Positions 53,826-62,500 of a DNA stretch of 62,500 nucleotides are shown one piece after another. Source of the stretch: Erythrobacter litoralis HTCC2594 (GTDB lineage Bacteria > Pseudomonadota > Alphaproteobacteria > Sphingomonadales > Sphingomonadaceae). Positions within the stretch are counted from its first letter, which is position 1; every line of letters starts with the position of its first letter. Location of the stretch: the NCBI RefSeq assembly GCF_000013005.1, contig NC_007722.1:1-62500 (forward strand), given 5' to 3'. Made by a program: the position numbers and the translations under genes. Under the pieces are notes generated by a model, which was not told the origin of the DNA, made no database searches, and worked only from the letters and a program-made list of their open reading frames with translations.

Positions 53826-55315
53826 GGGTGCGGCGCCAGCCCCAGTTCCACGCCCGTCCGATCGGTCACGGCATGGCGATCGACCATGTCGGCGCTGGCT
53901 TCATTGAGGCCCACCACCTGCACGCTGCGTCCGTTGGCGCGCATGCGCTCGACCACCTTGTCGAGTGCGCCGACGCCTGAGATGTCCCAGAAATGCGCGT
54001 CGGACACGTCGATGATAACGTGATCGGCAGGGTCGGGCTGTTTGCTTTCCGGCCCGAGCGCGGCTTCGAAACGTTCCACGCTGGCGAAAAAGATCTGCCC
54101 CCTGGCGGTATAGGTGGCGGTATTGCCTTCGCGGGTGCGAGTGACTTCGAACAGGTTCATCACCATGGCGGCGAAGAAGATGCCGGAGAGCAATACGCCG
54201 ACCAGCACGCCGAGCGCCAGGTTGTGTGTCGTCACCACGACAGCAACCGTTGCCAGCATGACGACCGAAGCCTGCCACGGATGATGGCGCAGGTTGGGGA
54301 TCGAGGTCCATGAGAAGGTCCCGATCGAGACCATGATCATCACCGCGACCAGCGCGGGCATCGGGATCTGGCCCACGATCGGCCCGAGCAGCCAAAGGAG
54401 GAGCAACAGCGTCACCCCTGCGGTCAGCGCCGAAAGCCGTCCACGCCCGCCGCTGGTGACATTGATCACGGATTGCCCGATCATGGCGCAGCCGCCCATG
54501 CCGCCGACGAGCGCTGCGCCGATATTGGCCACGCCCTGGCCCCAGGTCTCGCGCCGCTTGTTGCTGCCGGTGTGCGTCATATCGTCGACGATCCGCGCAG
54601 TCAGCAGGCTCTCGATCAGGCCGACCGCTGCCATGGTTGCCGAATAGGGAGCGATGATCTGCAGGGTCTCCCACGTCAGCGGCACGTCGGGCCAGACGAA
54701 ATAGGGCAGGCCTTCCGGCAGTTCGCCCATGTCGGAGACTGTGTTGACCGGCGCATCGATCCAGATCGTCAGGAGCGTGAGCAGCACGATTGCGACCAGG
54801 GGTGACGGCACAGCCGTCGTCACGCGCGGCAGCAGGTAGATGATCGCCAGCGCCACTGCGACCATGGCATAGGTTTCCCACCCGACATTGGTGAGTTCCG
54901 GCAACTGCGCCATAAAGATCAGGATCGCCAGCGCGTTGACGAAGCCGGTGATGACGGCGCGGCCGACGAATTGCATCAGCAAGTCCAGTCGCAACACGGC
55001 AGCGATGCCCTGGAATATACCCATCAGTATCGTCGCGGCGAAAAGGTATTCGACCCCGTAATCGCGGACCAGCGGGATTACCACGACGGCGACCGCCGCC
55101 GTCGCCGCCGAGATCATGCCGGGCCGACCGCCAGTGAAGGCGATGATCATCGCAATCGCGATCGAGGCATAGAGCCCCACGCGCGGATCGACCCCGGCGA
55201 TGATCGAGAAACCGATCGCCTCGGGGATGAGCGCGAGGCTTACGACGATCCCGGCCAGCAAGTCGGCGCGCACATTGGAGAGCCAGTCGCGTTTGAACGC
55301 GGCGGGTGAATACAT
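53822..55315 (-). CDS. SulP-family anion transporter with STAS domain
   Basis: A 497-residue SLC26/SulP permease. The membrane part carries RADLLAGIVVSLALIPEAIGFS, SIAIAMIIAFTGGRPGMISAATAAVAVVV and AMIGQSVINVTSGGRGRLS, the usual family landmarks. The C-terminal STAS domain spans about residues 395-490 (HVIIDVSDAHFWDISGVGALD). The substrate could be sulfate, bicarbonate or another anion. The ATG at 55315 fits the family N-terminus; the frame upstream of it is open but unsupported. Confidence 0.92.
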   Translation of the reverse strand: MYSPAAFKRDWLSNVRADLLAGIVVSLALIPEAIGFSIIAGVDPRVGLYASIAIAMIIAFTGGRPGMISAATAAVAVVVIPLVRDYGVEYLFAATILMGIFQGIAAVLRLDLLMQFVGRAVITGFVNALAILIFMAQLPELTNVGWETYAMVAVALAIIYLLPRVTTAVPSPLVAIVLLTLLTIWIDAPVNTVSDMGELPEGLPYFVWPDVPLTWETLQIIAPYSATMAAVGLIESLLTARIVDDMTHTGSNKRRETWGQGVANIGAALVGGMGGCAMIGQSVINVTSGGRGRLSALTAGVTLLLLLWLLGPIVGQIPMPALVAVMIMVSIGTFSWTSIPNLRHHPWQASVVMLATVAVVVTTHNLALGVLVGVLLSGIFFAAMVMNLFEVTRTREGNTATYTARGQIFFASVERFEAALGPESKQPDPADHVIIDVSDAHFWDISGVGALDKVVERMRANGRSVQVVGLNEASADMVDRHAVTDRTGVELGLAPHP

Positions 55316-55557
55316 GAAACCAGTCCTGTGAGCTGTCCGGTGCGGGAAATCGCTCGCAAGCGGCACCGGAAGAATGAGCGGGCGCAGGTAGGCAATGTTG
55401 CAGTGCAGCACAACCCTGCGCATGCGAATTCACCATTGCGCCTTGCAGAAGGGCATTGCCGGTTTGTCGATTGGGTGAAGGGTCAGGTTGTCAGGCACCA
55501 GCAGGGCTGATTTAGTGGCCGAATCAATCGCGTATTGAATTTGGGGGTCTGCACATC

Positions 55558-58404
55558 ATGAAATCTTCCGCTCTTGCCGCCGGCGCGGCTTTGCTCGCGC
55601 TGGCGACCGCTCAACCTGCGCTCGCCGACGATCACACTGCCGATACACCGGTGCTCAGCGCGCCCGAGATCGAATTTACCGAATGGACGCTCGACAACGG
55701 CCTGCGCGTGATCGCGTTGCCCGACGACAGCACACGGACGGTCTACACCTCGGTCTGGTACGATGTCGGGTCCAAGCATGATCCCGATGGTCGGTCCGGC
55801 TTCGCTCACATGTTCGAGCATATTCTCAGCCGCAAGACGCAGAACATGCCGTATAATCTCATTTATTCGCTGACCGCGGACGTAGGCGGCACGCGCAATG
55901 CCTCGACCGGTTACGATCGCACCAATTATTACGAGATCGTTCCCGCCGAATATCTCGAGACGATGCTCTGGACGCACAAGGAGCGGATGGCGCTGCCGGT
56001 GGTGGACGAGCAGGTTTTCGAAAGCGAGCGCGGCGTGGTGAAGGAGGAATTCCGCACCCGCGTGGCGTCGCAGCCCTATGGTCCGTTGATCTCGCTGGCC
56101 TTGCCGGAGAACGCGTTCGACACATTGCCGCAGCGGCGCCCGATCATCGGAAGTATCGAAGATCTCGACTCGGCCGAGCTTGGCGATGCGCTGGCGTTCC
56201 ACGAAGCCTATTACGGCCCCGACACCGCAACCCTGATTGTGGCGGGCAATTTCGCGATCGAGCAATTGCGCGCCCTGGTCGACAAGTACTTCGCCGACAT
56301 CCCGCGCCGGGCCAATCCGTTGCCGCTCGACATCGCACCCTCGACGGTCGAACGGACCGAGCCCCGCAGTTTCGCGATGACGAACCCCAACGTGCCGTTG
56401 CCGGTCGTCGGCTCCTTGTGGAAGCTTCCGGCGGCAAACCATCCCGACATACCGGCACTCTTGCTGCTGGACGGTATCCTCGGCACGGGTGCCAGCAGCC
56501 GCTTGCAGGAAAAGCTCGTGCGGTCCGGCATTGCGGTGGACAAGGCGCAGATCATGCGGCCATCCGAGGAAGGCGGCTATTTCGCGACCTTGGCATTCGT
56601 CAGCCCGGCAGGCGACACGGCTGTTGCCAAGCAGGCGATCGATAACACCCTCGCCGACATTCGCGAGAATGGCGTGAGCGAGGCCGAATTGTCGGAGGCG
56701 CGCAACGAGTTTTTCGCCGCGCGTTTGAACTCGCGGCAGACCGCCCGCGGCCGTGCCAGCGAGCTTGGCGAAGCCTTGTTTACCTCAGGCGGCGACCCGC
56801 GCGCGGCGGACATCCTGCTGCAAGCGATCACACAGGTCACGCTCGACGACATCAGGCGCGTAGCGGCGGAATATCTCGATCCATCGGCGCGGACGGACCT
56901 TTCCTATGCAGCCGGCGAAGCCAACCCGGAGGCGTGGCGCAACCCGGTCCCCATGCCGGAATACGTCACGCTGCCACCGTCCGGCAGCACGCCGCTCAGC
57001 GTATTGGATGAAAGCCGGCGCGAGCCGGTGCCGGGACCATCGGCGGCACCGGCCGTCGCCGATCCGGAACTGGTGCAACGGACGCTGGATAACGGCATCA
57101 AGCTGGTCGCTGCACAGACCGGCGATGTGCCGATCGTGACCATTACGGCGGTGATGCCGGGCGGCGCGATCACCGACTCGCGCGAATTGGCCGGAGTCTC
57201 ATCGCTCGCTGCCTCGCTCGCCGATCAGGGCACCAGCAGGCTCGACGCGGCTGGGCTTGCGGCAGCACTGGAATCGCTCGGGGCAAACCTTTCGGTCTCG
57301 CCCGGCGATGAGGGCACGTTGGTAAGCGTGAACGCGCCGGCGGCCACTATCGACAAGGCGGGTGCCCTCTTGGTGGAGGTGCTGCGCGATGCGTCGTACC
57401 CGCAGGACCAGTTCGATATCCAGAAGGCGCGGCTGCTCGACAATGTGAAATCGCTGCGGTCGAATCCGTCGGCACTGCCCAGCGTGGTGTCCGCACCGAT
57501 CCTGTTCGGCGACGCGCCGTACGGGATCGGCGCCAATGAGGCCACGATCGCAGCCATCACGCCGGCGGACCTGATAGCCTATCGCGAGAAATGGTGGCGG
57601 CCGGACACGATGCAACTGGTCATCAGCGGCGGGATTCCGGCCGAGCGGCAGGTCGCGCTGGCGCAAGATTTGTTCGGGGGCTGGACCGCCGATGGCGATG
57701 CGCCCGAATTGCCGGGCGAACGCGCCGGCGAGGCGCGCCCCCCGCGCACCATCGTCGTCAACCTGCCCGACGCGGGCCAGGCGACCGTGCTCGCGGCGGT
57801 CCGCGCACCTTCGCGGGCAGCGGACGACTATTTCGACCTGTCGATCGCCAATGCCATCCTCGGTGGGGGCTCGAGCGGCCGCCTGTTCGAGGAAATCCGC
57901 ACCAAGCGCTCGCTCAGCTACGGAGCCTACAGCGGGCAACCGTCGCGGGTCGACGAAGGCTATCTGACAGCCAGCTCGCAGACCGCCAACGAAACGGTCG
58001 GCGATGTCGTCGAAGTGATGCTTGGTGAGTTCGACAGACTTTCCAGCGAAGACTTCGATCCGGAATTCATCGAGGCGCGCAGGCGTTACCTCGTCGGCTC
58101 CTCGGAACGGCGTCTGGAGACTTCGGCAGGGTTCAACGGCGCGATCGCCGGTCTGCTGCAAAACGGTCTCGATCCTGCCGAGGCGCTTCGCTACGCGGCC
58201 AATCTAGGTGAGGTAACGCCCGAGCGGGCGCGCGCAGCCGCCGATGCCTATATCTCGTCGGAGGACGCGACGCTGATCATCGCTGGCGATGCTTCGATCT
58301 TCCTCGACGACCTGAAGGCCATAAGGCCCGACGTAACGGTGATCGAAGCGGCGGATGTAGATTTCGCAGATCCATTGGGCGAGATTGCCGTGGCGGGTGA
58401 GTAA
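55558..58404 (+). CDS. M16-family zinc metallopeptidase (pitrilysin type)
   Basis: A 948-residue secreted protease. A signal peptide ends PALADD. The zinc motif is His84-x-x-Glu87-His88 in AHMFEHILSRKT, with RGVVKEEF supplying the downstream acidic ligand region. A second M16 pair begins near residue 500 (VQRTLDNGIKLV), where no HxxEH is visible, as usual for the non-catalytic half. LGGGSSGRLFEEIRTKRSLSYG is a typical late motif. It probably cleaves peptides in the periplasm or at the surface. Confidence 0.94.
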   Translation: MKSSALAAGAALLALATAQPALADDHTADTPVLSAPEIEFTEWTLDNGLRVIALPDDSTRTVYTSVWYDVGSKHDPDGRSGFAHMFEHILSRKTQNMPYNLIYSLTADVGGTRNASTGYDRTNYYEIVPAEYLETMLWTHKERMALPVVDEQVFESERGVVKEEFRTRVASQPYGPLISLALPENAFDTLPQRRPIIGSIEDLDSAELGDALAFHEAYYGPDTATLIVAGNFAIEQLRALVDKYFADIPRRANPLPLDIAPSTVERTEPRSFAMTNPNVPLPVVGSLWKLPAANHPDIPALLLLDGILGTGASSRLQEKLVRSGIAVDKAQIMRPSEEGGYFATLAFVSPAGDTAVAKQAIDNTLADIRENGVSEAELSEARNEFFAARLNSRQTARGRASELGEALFTSGGDPRAADILLQAITQVTLDDIRRVAAEYLDPSARTDLSYAAGEANPEAWRNPVPMPEYVTLPPSGSTPLSVLDESRREPVPGPSAAPAVADPELVQRTLDNGIKLVAAQTGDVPIVTITAVMPGGAITDSRELAGVSSLAASLADQGTSRLDAAGLAAALESLGANLSVSPGDEGTLVSVNAPAATIDKAGALLVEVLRDASYPQDQFDIQKARLLDNVKSLRSNPSALPSVVSAPILFGDAPYGIGANEATIAAITPADLIAYREKWWRPDTMQLVISGGIPAERQVALAQDLFGGWTADGDAPELPGERAGEARPPRTIVVNLPDAGQATVLAAVRAPSRAADDYFDLSIANAILGGGSSGRLFEEIRTKRSLSYGAYSGQPSRVDEGYLTASSQTANETVGDVVEVMLGEFDRLSSEDFDPEFIEARRRYLVGSSERRLETSAGFNGAIAGLLQNGLDPAEALRYAANLGEVTPERARAAADAYISSEDATLIIAGDASIFLDDLKAIRPDVTVIEAADVDFADPLGEIAVAGE

Positions 58405-60222
58405 TCACTCCGCCGCTTCGGCGGTCGGCTCACTTTCGGCCTGCTGGCGGGCCCACATCTCGGCATAAAGGCCGCCGCGTCGCAGCAAATCGGCGTGGCG
58501 GCCTTGCTCTTCCAGATGGCCATCGTCGAGCACCAGGATGGTGTCGGCATCGGAAATGGTCGAGAGCCGATGGGCGATTGCCAATGTCGTGTGGTTGCGG
58601 CTGACACGTTGCAGCGTGCCGAGAATATCCTGCTCGGTTCCGCTGTCGAGCGCGCTGGTGGCTTCGTCGAACAGGAGAATGGGCGGTCCCTTGAGCAGGG
58701 TGCGGGCGATCGCGACGCGCTGCTTCTCGCCGCCGGACAGTTTGAGACCGCGCTCGCCGACTTCGGTTTCCAGTCCGTCGGGCAGCTTTTCGATGAAAGG
58801 CAGGATTGCCGCGTCGTCGGCGGCGCGCAGGATTTCCCCCTCGCTGGCTCCCTCGCGGCCATAGGCGATGTTGTAGCGCAGGGTGTCGTTGAACAGCACG
58901 CTGTCCTGGGGGACGATGCCGATGGCTTCGCGCAGCGATTGCTGCTGCACCTTGGCGATGTCCTGCCCGGCGATCAGGATGCGCCCGGCCTGCGGATCGT
59001 AGAACCGGAACAGCAGGCGACCGATAGTGCTCTTGCCTGCGCCCGACGGGCCAACGATGGCGACGCGCGAGCCGGCGGGTACTTCGAAGCTGAGGCCGTG
59101 CAGGATCGTCCGCTCGGGATCGTAGCCGAACACGACGTTGTCGAAGGCCACCGTCGGGGGGTCGGCGACGAGCGCAGGCGCGCCGGGCACATCGATTACT
59201 TCGACCTGGGTATCCATCAGGCGGAACATTTCCGCCATGTCGACCAGACCCTGTCGGATCGTACGATAGACCCAGCCGAGCATATCGAGCGGGCGAAACA
59301 ATTGCATGAGATAGAGATTGACCGCTGTCAGGTCACCGACGGTCAGCGCCCCCTGGCTCCAGCGCCAGACCACGAATCCCATCGCGAGCGCCATCAGGCC
59401 GTTGGTGATCAGCGCCTGCGTTATGTTGAGCAGCCCAAGCGAGTTTTCCGATTTGATCGCCGCTTCGGCATAGGCGCGCGCGGCCGAGGCATATCGATCC
59501 TCCTCGCGCTTTTCCGCGCCGAAATATTTGACCGTTTCGAAATTGAGGAGCGAGTCGACCGCACGGCTGAGTGCCCTGCCGTCGAGATCGTTCATTTCCG
59601 CGCGCAGCTTGACCCGCCACTCGGTGATCCAGCGGGTGACGGCGATATAGAGCACCACGGTGACGCCGGTCGCCACGACGAGCTCCCAGCCGAACAGTGC
59701 GTAGAAGATTACCGCTACAGCGGTCAGTTCGACCAGGGTCGGAGCGATGTTGAACAGGATGAAATAGAGCATCGAGTCGATGCTCTTGGTGCCGCGTTCG
59801 ATCGTCTTGGTGACCTCTCCGGTGCGACGCGAGAGGTGGAAACGCAGGCTCAATTGGTGCAGCCGTGCGAACACATCTTCGGCAAGGTCTTGCGTTGCGA
59901 TCTGCCCGACCCGCTCGAACACGATGTTTCGAACCTGATCGAAGACCAAGCTCAAGATGCGTGCGCCGACATAGGCGATCACGAAGCCGAGCGCGACCAT
60001 GGTCAGAGGATCACCATCAGCCGCCATGGTATCGATCGCACCCTTCATGGCGAGCGGCATGGCGAGGATGATTGCCTTGGCAGCAAGCACCATGATCAGT
60101 GCGCCGACAATCCGCGCCTTCAGGTCGCGGCGTCCGGCAGGCCATAGATAGGGCAGGAACCGCCGCAGCGTGCCCCAGCCGTCGAAATCAGCCTTGGATT
60201 TTGTGGGATAGTCGGGCGGCAT
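58405..60222 (-). CDS. Atm1-type ABC transporter (fused membrane-ATPase)
   Basis: A 605-residue ABC half-transporter of the Atm1/HMT1 family. Six helices include the family segment DLAEDVFARLHQLSLRFHLSRRTGEV. The ATPase has GPSGAGKST (Walker A), IVPQDSVLFNDTLRYNI, the signature LSGGEKQRVAIART and LLFDEATSALDSGTE. Alphaproteobacterial Atm1 proteins export glutathione-type conjugates and aid metal detoxification. It is convergent with the M16 gene, with stops nearly touching. Confidence 0.94.
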   Translation of the reverse strand: MPPDYPTKSKADFDGWGTLRRFLPYLWPAGRRDLKARIVGALIMVLAAKAIILAMPLAMKGAIDTMAADGDPLTMVALGFVIAYVGARILSLVFDQVRNIVFERVGQIATQDLAEDVFARLHQLSLRFHLSRRTGEVTKTIERGTKSIDSMLYFILFNIAPTLVELTAVAVIFYALFGWELVVATGVTVVLYIAVTRWITEWRVKLRAEMNDLDGRALSRAVDSLLNFETVKYFGAEKREEDRYASAARAYAEAAIKSENSLGLLNITQALITNGLMALAMGFVVWRWSQGALTVGDLTAVNLYLMQLFRPLDMLGWVYRTIRQGLVDMAEMFRLMDTQVEVIDVPGAPALVADPPTVAFDNVVFGYDPERTILHGLSFEVPAGSRVAIVGPSGAGKSTIGRLLFRFYDPQAGRILIAGQDIAKVQQQSLREAIGIVPQDSVLFNDTLRYNIAYGREGASEGEILRAADDAAILPFIEKLPDGLETEVGERGLKLSGGEKQRVAIARTLLKGPPILLFDEATSALDSGTEQDILGTLQRVSRNHTTLAIAHRLSTISDADTILVLDDGHLEEQGRHADLLRRGGLYAEMWARQQAESEPTAEAAE

Positions 60223-60295
60223 GCGTCCCTAAGTGGGGCTCAGGCATACATCCGGCAAGCGCGGAGACTGGATGCCAGCAGACGACGGGTGCTGG

Positions 60296-61267
60296 CTAAC
60301 CGCCGACGCGGCTGGGGAAGAACACGCGCTGGTAGGGGTTCACGTTGTAGGAGCCGCCCGGCAAATCGAACAACACCCGCCGCGAAGAGAAGTCGATCGC
60401 GATGCGCTCGAAGTTCTGCAGGTTACGCATCCCCATGATGACGGTCGGCTGGTCCTCCAGTCCCAATGCGGCAAATGCCGGGCTGTCGGCAAAGCTGATC
60501 GGGACGTTCGACAATTCCATTCCGCCAATCTGCAGTCGCTTCGCCCAACCGAGTTTGCCGACCACCAGGACCCCGTTGACGTCGGTCGATTGGACTTCGG
60601 TGCCGAGCCGTGCGCGCATCTTGCGCTGCAAGGCCCGGTTGGCGACCGTGTTCTGTGCCCCCGTGTCGATAATGACCGACGTCTTTATGCCGTCGATCCG
60701 GGCGTTGGTGATGATCATCTGTCCCAGCCGTCGTCGCGCCTTGACCACGATCTCGTAGCCGCGATTGCCGCCCAGCGAGTCCGCATCGGCCACCGTCATC
60801 CGGTCTTCCTTGAAGTCTATCAACACGCGCAGGTCCTGCAGGCTGTCGAGACCAAGGATGCCGTCGGCACCGAAATTGGCGCCTTCGAGCAGCGGCGATT
60901 CCAGATTGTCGAACAGCCTTCCTGCAAATTCGAGCCCGTTGAGCCGAACCATGTCCACCTCGCGCCGGCTGCCCATGGCGACGAGCGTGGCGCGCCCGAG
61001 CGGGGTCATGCCGATTTCGTGCGAGACCTTCTTGCTGACCACCGTCGCCTGCGCCCCGGTATCGATCATGAAACGGTATGGACCCTGGCCTTCGATGGTG
61101 ACCGGCACAGTCAGCCGTTCATACCGGTCTTTCTCCGCCTGGATGACGTCCGGGTCGATCGCTTCGGTCGGGGCCGTGGCTGCCTCGGGGGTGTTGCCGA
61201 CAGCGCTCGCCGGTGCAAGGGCGGCGGCCAGCAGGGTGCTTGCACCGGCGAGCGACCGTTTAAGCAT
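60296..61267 (-). CDS. Two-lobed retropepsin-like aspartic protease
   Basis: A 323-residue exported protein (signal peptide ending about ASAVG). Two active-site-type motifs are present: FMIDTGAQATVV (about residue 68) and VIIDTGAQNTVAN (about residue 200). DGILGLDSL and VIMGMRNLQ match the flap and second Asp-fold region after each. Both lobes carrying DTGA suggests a pepsin-like intramolecular dimer built from retroviral-type halves. Substrate unknown. It is on the same strand as the Atm1 gene, 73 bp upstream of it. Confidence 0.85.
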   Translation of the reverse strand: MLKRSLAGASTLLAAALAPASAVGNTPEAATAPTEAIDPDVIQAEKDRYERLTVPVTIEGQGPYRFMIDTGAQATVVSKKVSHEIGMTPLGRATLVAMGSRREVDMVRLNGLEFAGRLFDNLESPLLEGANFGADGILGLDSLQDLRVLIDFKEDRMTVADADSLGGNRGYEIVVKARRRLGQMIITNARIDGIKTSVIIDTGAQNTVANRALQRKMRARLGTEVQSTDVNGVLVVGKLGWAKRLQIGGMELSNVPISFADSPAFAALGLEDQPTVIMGMRNLQNFERIAIDFSSRRVLFDLPGGSYNVNPYQRVFFPSRVGG

Positions 61268-61369
61268 CTGTTTTCTCCATGGGGCCGGGGGCGATCGTGC
61301 AGGGCTGTTCCCGGCCCGCGCATACGAGAGAGTATCACGGGTGTCGTGCTACGCCAAACACGGGCGTTC

Positions 61370-62500
61370 TCAAGCCGGGGCGTGCCCCGCCGAATTGCGA
61401 TCGGTATGCGTGGTCACGGCAGGAGACGGTTCGCCCTGCCGCAGCATGGCCCAGGTTTCCGCAATAAGATGTGGCCAGAAGATGCGGATGGCGAGACCGT
61501 AGACTGCGGCTCCGCACAGCGCCTTCGCGAGCAATTCGATGAATGGGGCCGGATCGGGCAGGAATGCGTCGAGGGCCAACACCGCCAGCACCATCGTTCC
61601 GTTGGCCAGCATGATCGGGGAGAGCTCGCCGAAAAGCTTGCGCCACGTAAGGCCGATCCGGGGAAGTGTCAGCAGCAGTGTCCAGAACATTAGCAGCGGC
61701 GCGCAAATCCACCAAGCGTAGACGAGGCCGAAGGGTCCCGACGCAACGCCTACCAGGAATGACAGGGGGAAAATGATCGCACCGAACGCATTGGTCCGAA
61801 CGTACACGCCGGGTTCGCCCATCGCGTTGGTGACGGGGCTGCACACGATCTGGATCGCCATGGCCGGCATCGCCAAAGCCAGGCCTGCGGCAATCGGCGC
61901 CATAGCAACCCATTTTTCGCCGAACAGCGTCAGCACCGCCGGTTCGGCGGTCAGTGCCAGCCCGAAATAGATCGGAGCGGTCACAAGCAGGACCGTGCGC
62001 AATGTCTTGAGGAAATAGGGGGCGAGCGATTTTCCGGTCCTGTGCAATTCGGCATAGGCCGGAAACGCGACATCGTTAATCGGCGGCAGGAAACGACCGG
62101 TGACAATCAGGGTGAGAAAAAGCGCCTCGGCATAAAGCCCGAGATCATGCGTATCGAAAACCCGACCGGCTATGAAGATGTCGCTTTGGCTCTGGATGAT
62201 CCAGAACATCTGGCAAACTGTGAGGGCCCCGCCAAAATGGAGAATGTCGCGCGCGCCGCGCAAATCGAAGACCGGCGGGACAAGCGAACGAGCGGCGATG
62301 GTCAAGGCGATCGCACGAAACACGAAGCCGGAGATAGGCGCGTAGACCAAGGCCCACACGCCGTAACCCCACCAGGCCATGACCAGTGCCACGATGGCGG
62401 CGAGGGTAGCGGCGAGCATGCTGATCTTGCCCTGGATCCGGAATTCGAGCCGCTTGGCCAGCAACTCGGATGGTAGAGCGGTGAAGGGAATGGTCAGGAA
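61370..62500 (-). CDS. Wzx-type polysaccharide flippase / oligosaccharide translocase, N-terminus outside window
   Basis: Partial membrane protein, open to the right edge (377 codons visible). Hydrophobic segments recur every 25-35 residues. LLAKRLEFRIQGKISMLAAT and GRFLPPINDVAFPAYAELH resemble polysaccharide-biosynthesis flippases of the MOP superfamily (Wzx/RfbX). It probably moves a lipid-linked glycan across the inner membrane. A TTG at 62464 is open-frame but internal; the true start lies upstream. Confidence 0.85.
   Translation of the reverse strand, partial: FLTIPFTALPSELLAKRLEFRIQGKISMLAATLAAIVALVMAWWGYGVWALVYAPISGFVFRAIALTIAARSLVPPVFDLRGARDILHFGGALTVCQMFWIIQSQSDIFIAGRVFDTHDLGLYAEALFLTLIVTGRFLPPINDVAFPAYAELHRTGKSLAPYFLKTLRTVLLVTAPIYFGLALTAEPAVLTLFGEKWVAMAPIAAGLALAMPAMAIQIVCSPVTNAMGEPGVYVRTNAFGAIIFPLSFLVGVASGPFGLVYAWWICAPLLMFWTLLLTLPRIGLTWRKLFGELSPIMLANGTMVLAVLALDAFLPDPAPFIELLAKALCGAAVYGLAIRIFWPHLIAETWAMLRQGEPSPAVTTHTDRNSAGHAPA

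Overview
This is a GC-rich bacterial chromosome segment with no rRNA. Gene content points to an alphaproteobacterium of the Sphingomonadales, probably Erythrobacteraceae. The pointers are an EipA (DUF1134) homologue, COQ9, a Cbp3-type chaperone next to a YceD/DUF177 gene, an orphan Flp-like pilin, and an inverted-repeat (REP-like) element between hslV and hslU. The assignment is inference; no marker gene was compared.

Layout. (1) 1-9.2 kb: a two-partner secretion locus, with transporter TpsB followed by a giant exoprotein TpsA that runs off the left edge. TpsA carries near-identical 84-residue YDG repeats in a 1512-bp higher-order period. A LuxR-type regulator is divergent from it. (2) 9.2-13.3 kb: O-antigen-ligase-like protein, GT2-GtrA fusion and a GT39-like membrane glycosyltransferase. 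(3) 13.4-22.7 kb: acyl-CoA metabolism (a (2S)-methylsuccinyl-CoA-dehydrogenase-like protein, thiolase, enoyl-CoA hydratase, alpha-methylacyl-CoA racemase, acyl-CoA dehydrogenase), interrupted by a 969-residue protein I cannot classify. (4) 23.3-24.9 kb: rplK-rplA, a run of hairpins ending in a terminator, and a 58-residue membrane peptide. (5) 25-33.8 kb: polysaccharide-deacetylase-like protein, CinA/MoaB-like protein, Baeyer-Villiger-type monooxygenase, TonB-dependent receptor and a self-sufficient CYP102-type P450-reductase. With region 3 this suggests oxidation and degradation of fatty or branched lipids.

(6) 33,848-38,540: a compact 4.7-kb genomic island inserted in the 3' end of tRNA-Ser(GCU). 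It has an 18-bp duplicated att core, a tyrosine integrase, an AlpA-like DNA-binding protein, an AT-rich control region, a putative lipoprotein, and an overlapping two-gene module: a DUF4747-like protein plus a multi-pass membrane protein. Both ends carry paired 12-bp-spaced TGTGGGCAC-type repeats that look like integrase arm sites. This module is the best candidate in the window for an uncharacterised, possibly anti-phage, system.

(7) 38.8-62.5 kb: mostly core genes. These are eipA, an aromatic aminotransferase, a GNAT acetyltransferase, a Flp-like pilin, riboflavin genes (ribE, ribD), a YgjP-like peptidase, a YcgN-like protein, SCO1, an ankyrin protein, COQ9, feoAB with a probable Fur box, ssb, yceD and cbp3-like genes, bamE, hslVU, an ACT-type protein, a SulP transporter, an M16 peptidase, an Atm1-type ABC exporter, a two-lobed aspartic protease and a truncated Wzx-type flippase at the right edge.

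All function calls come from motifs and remembered family features. No database search was run.
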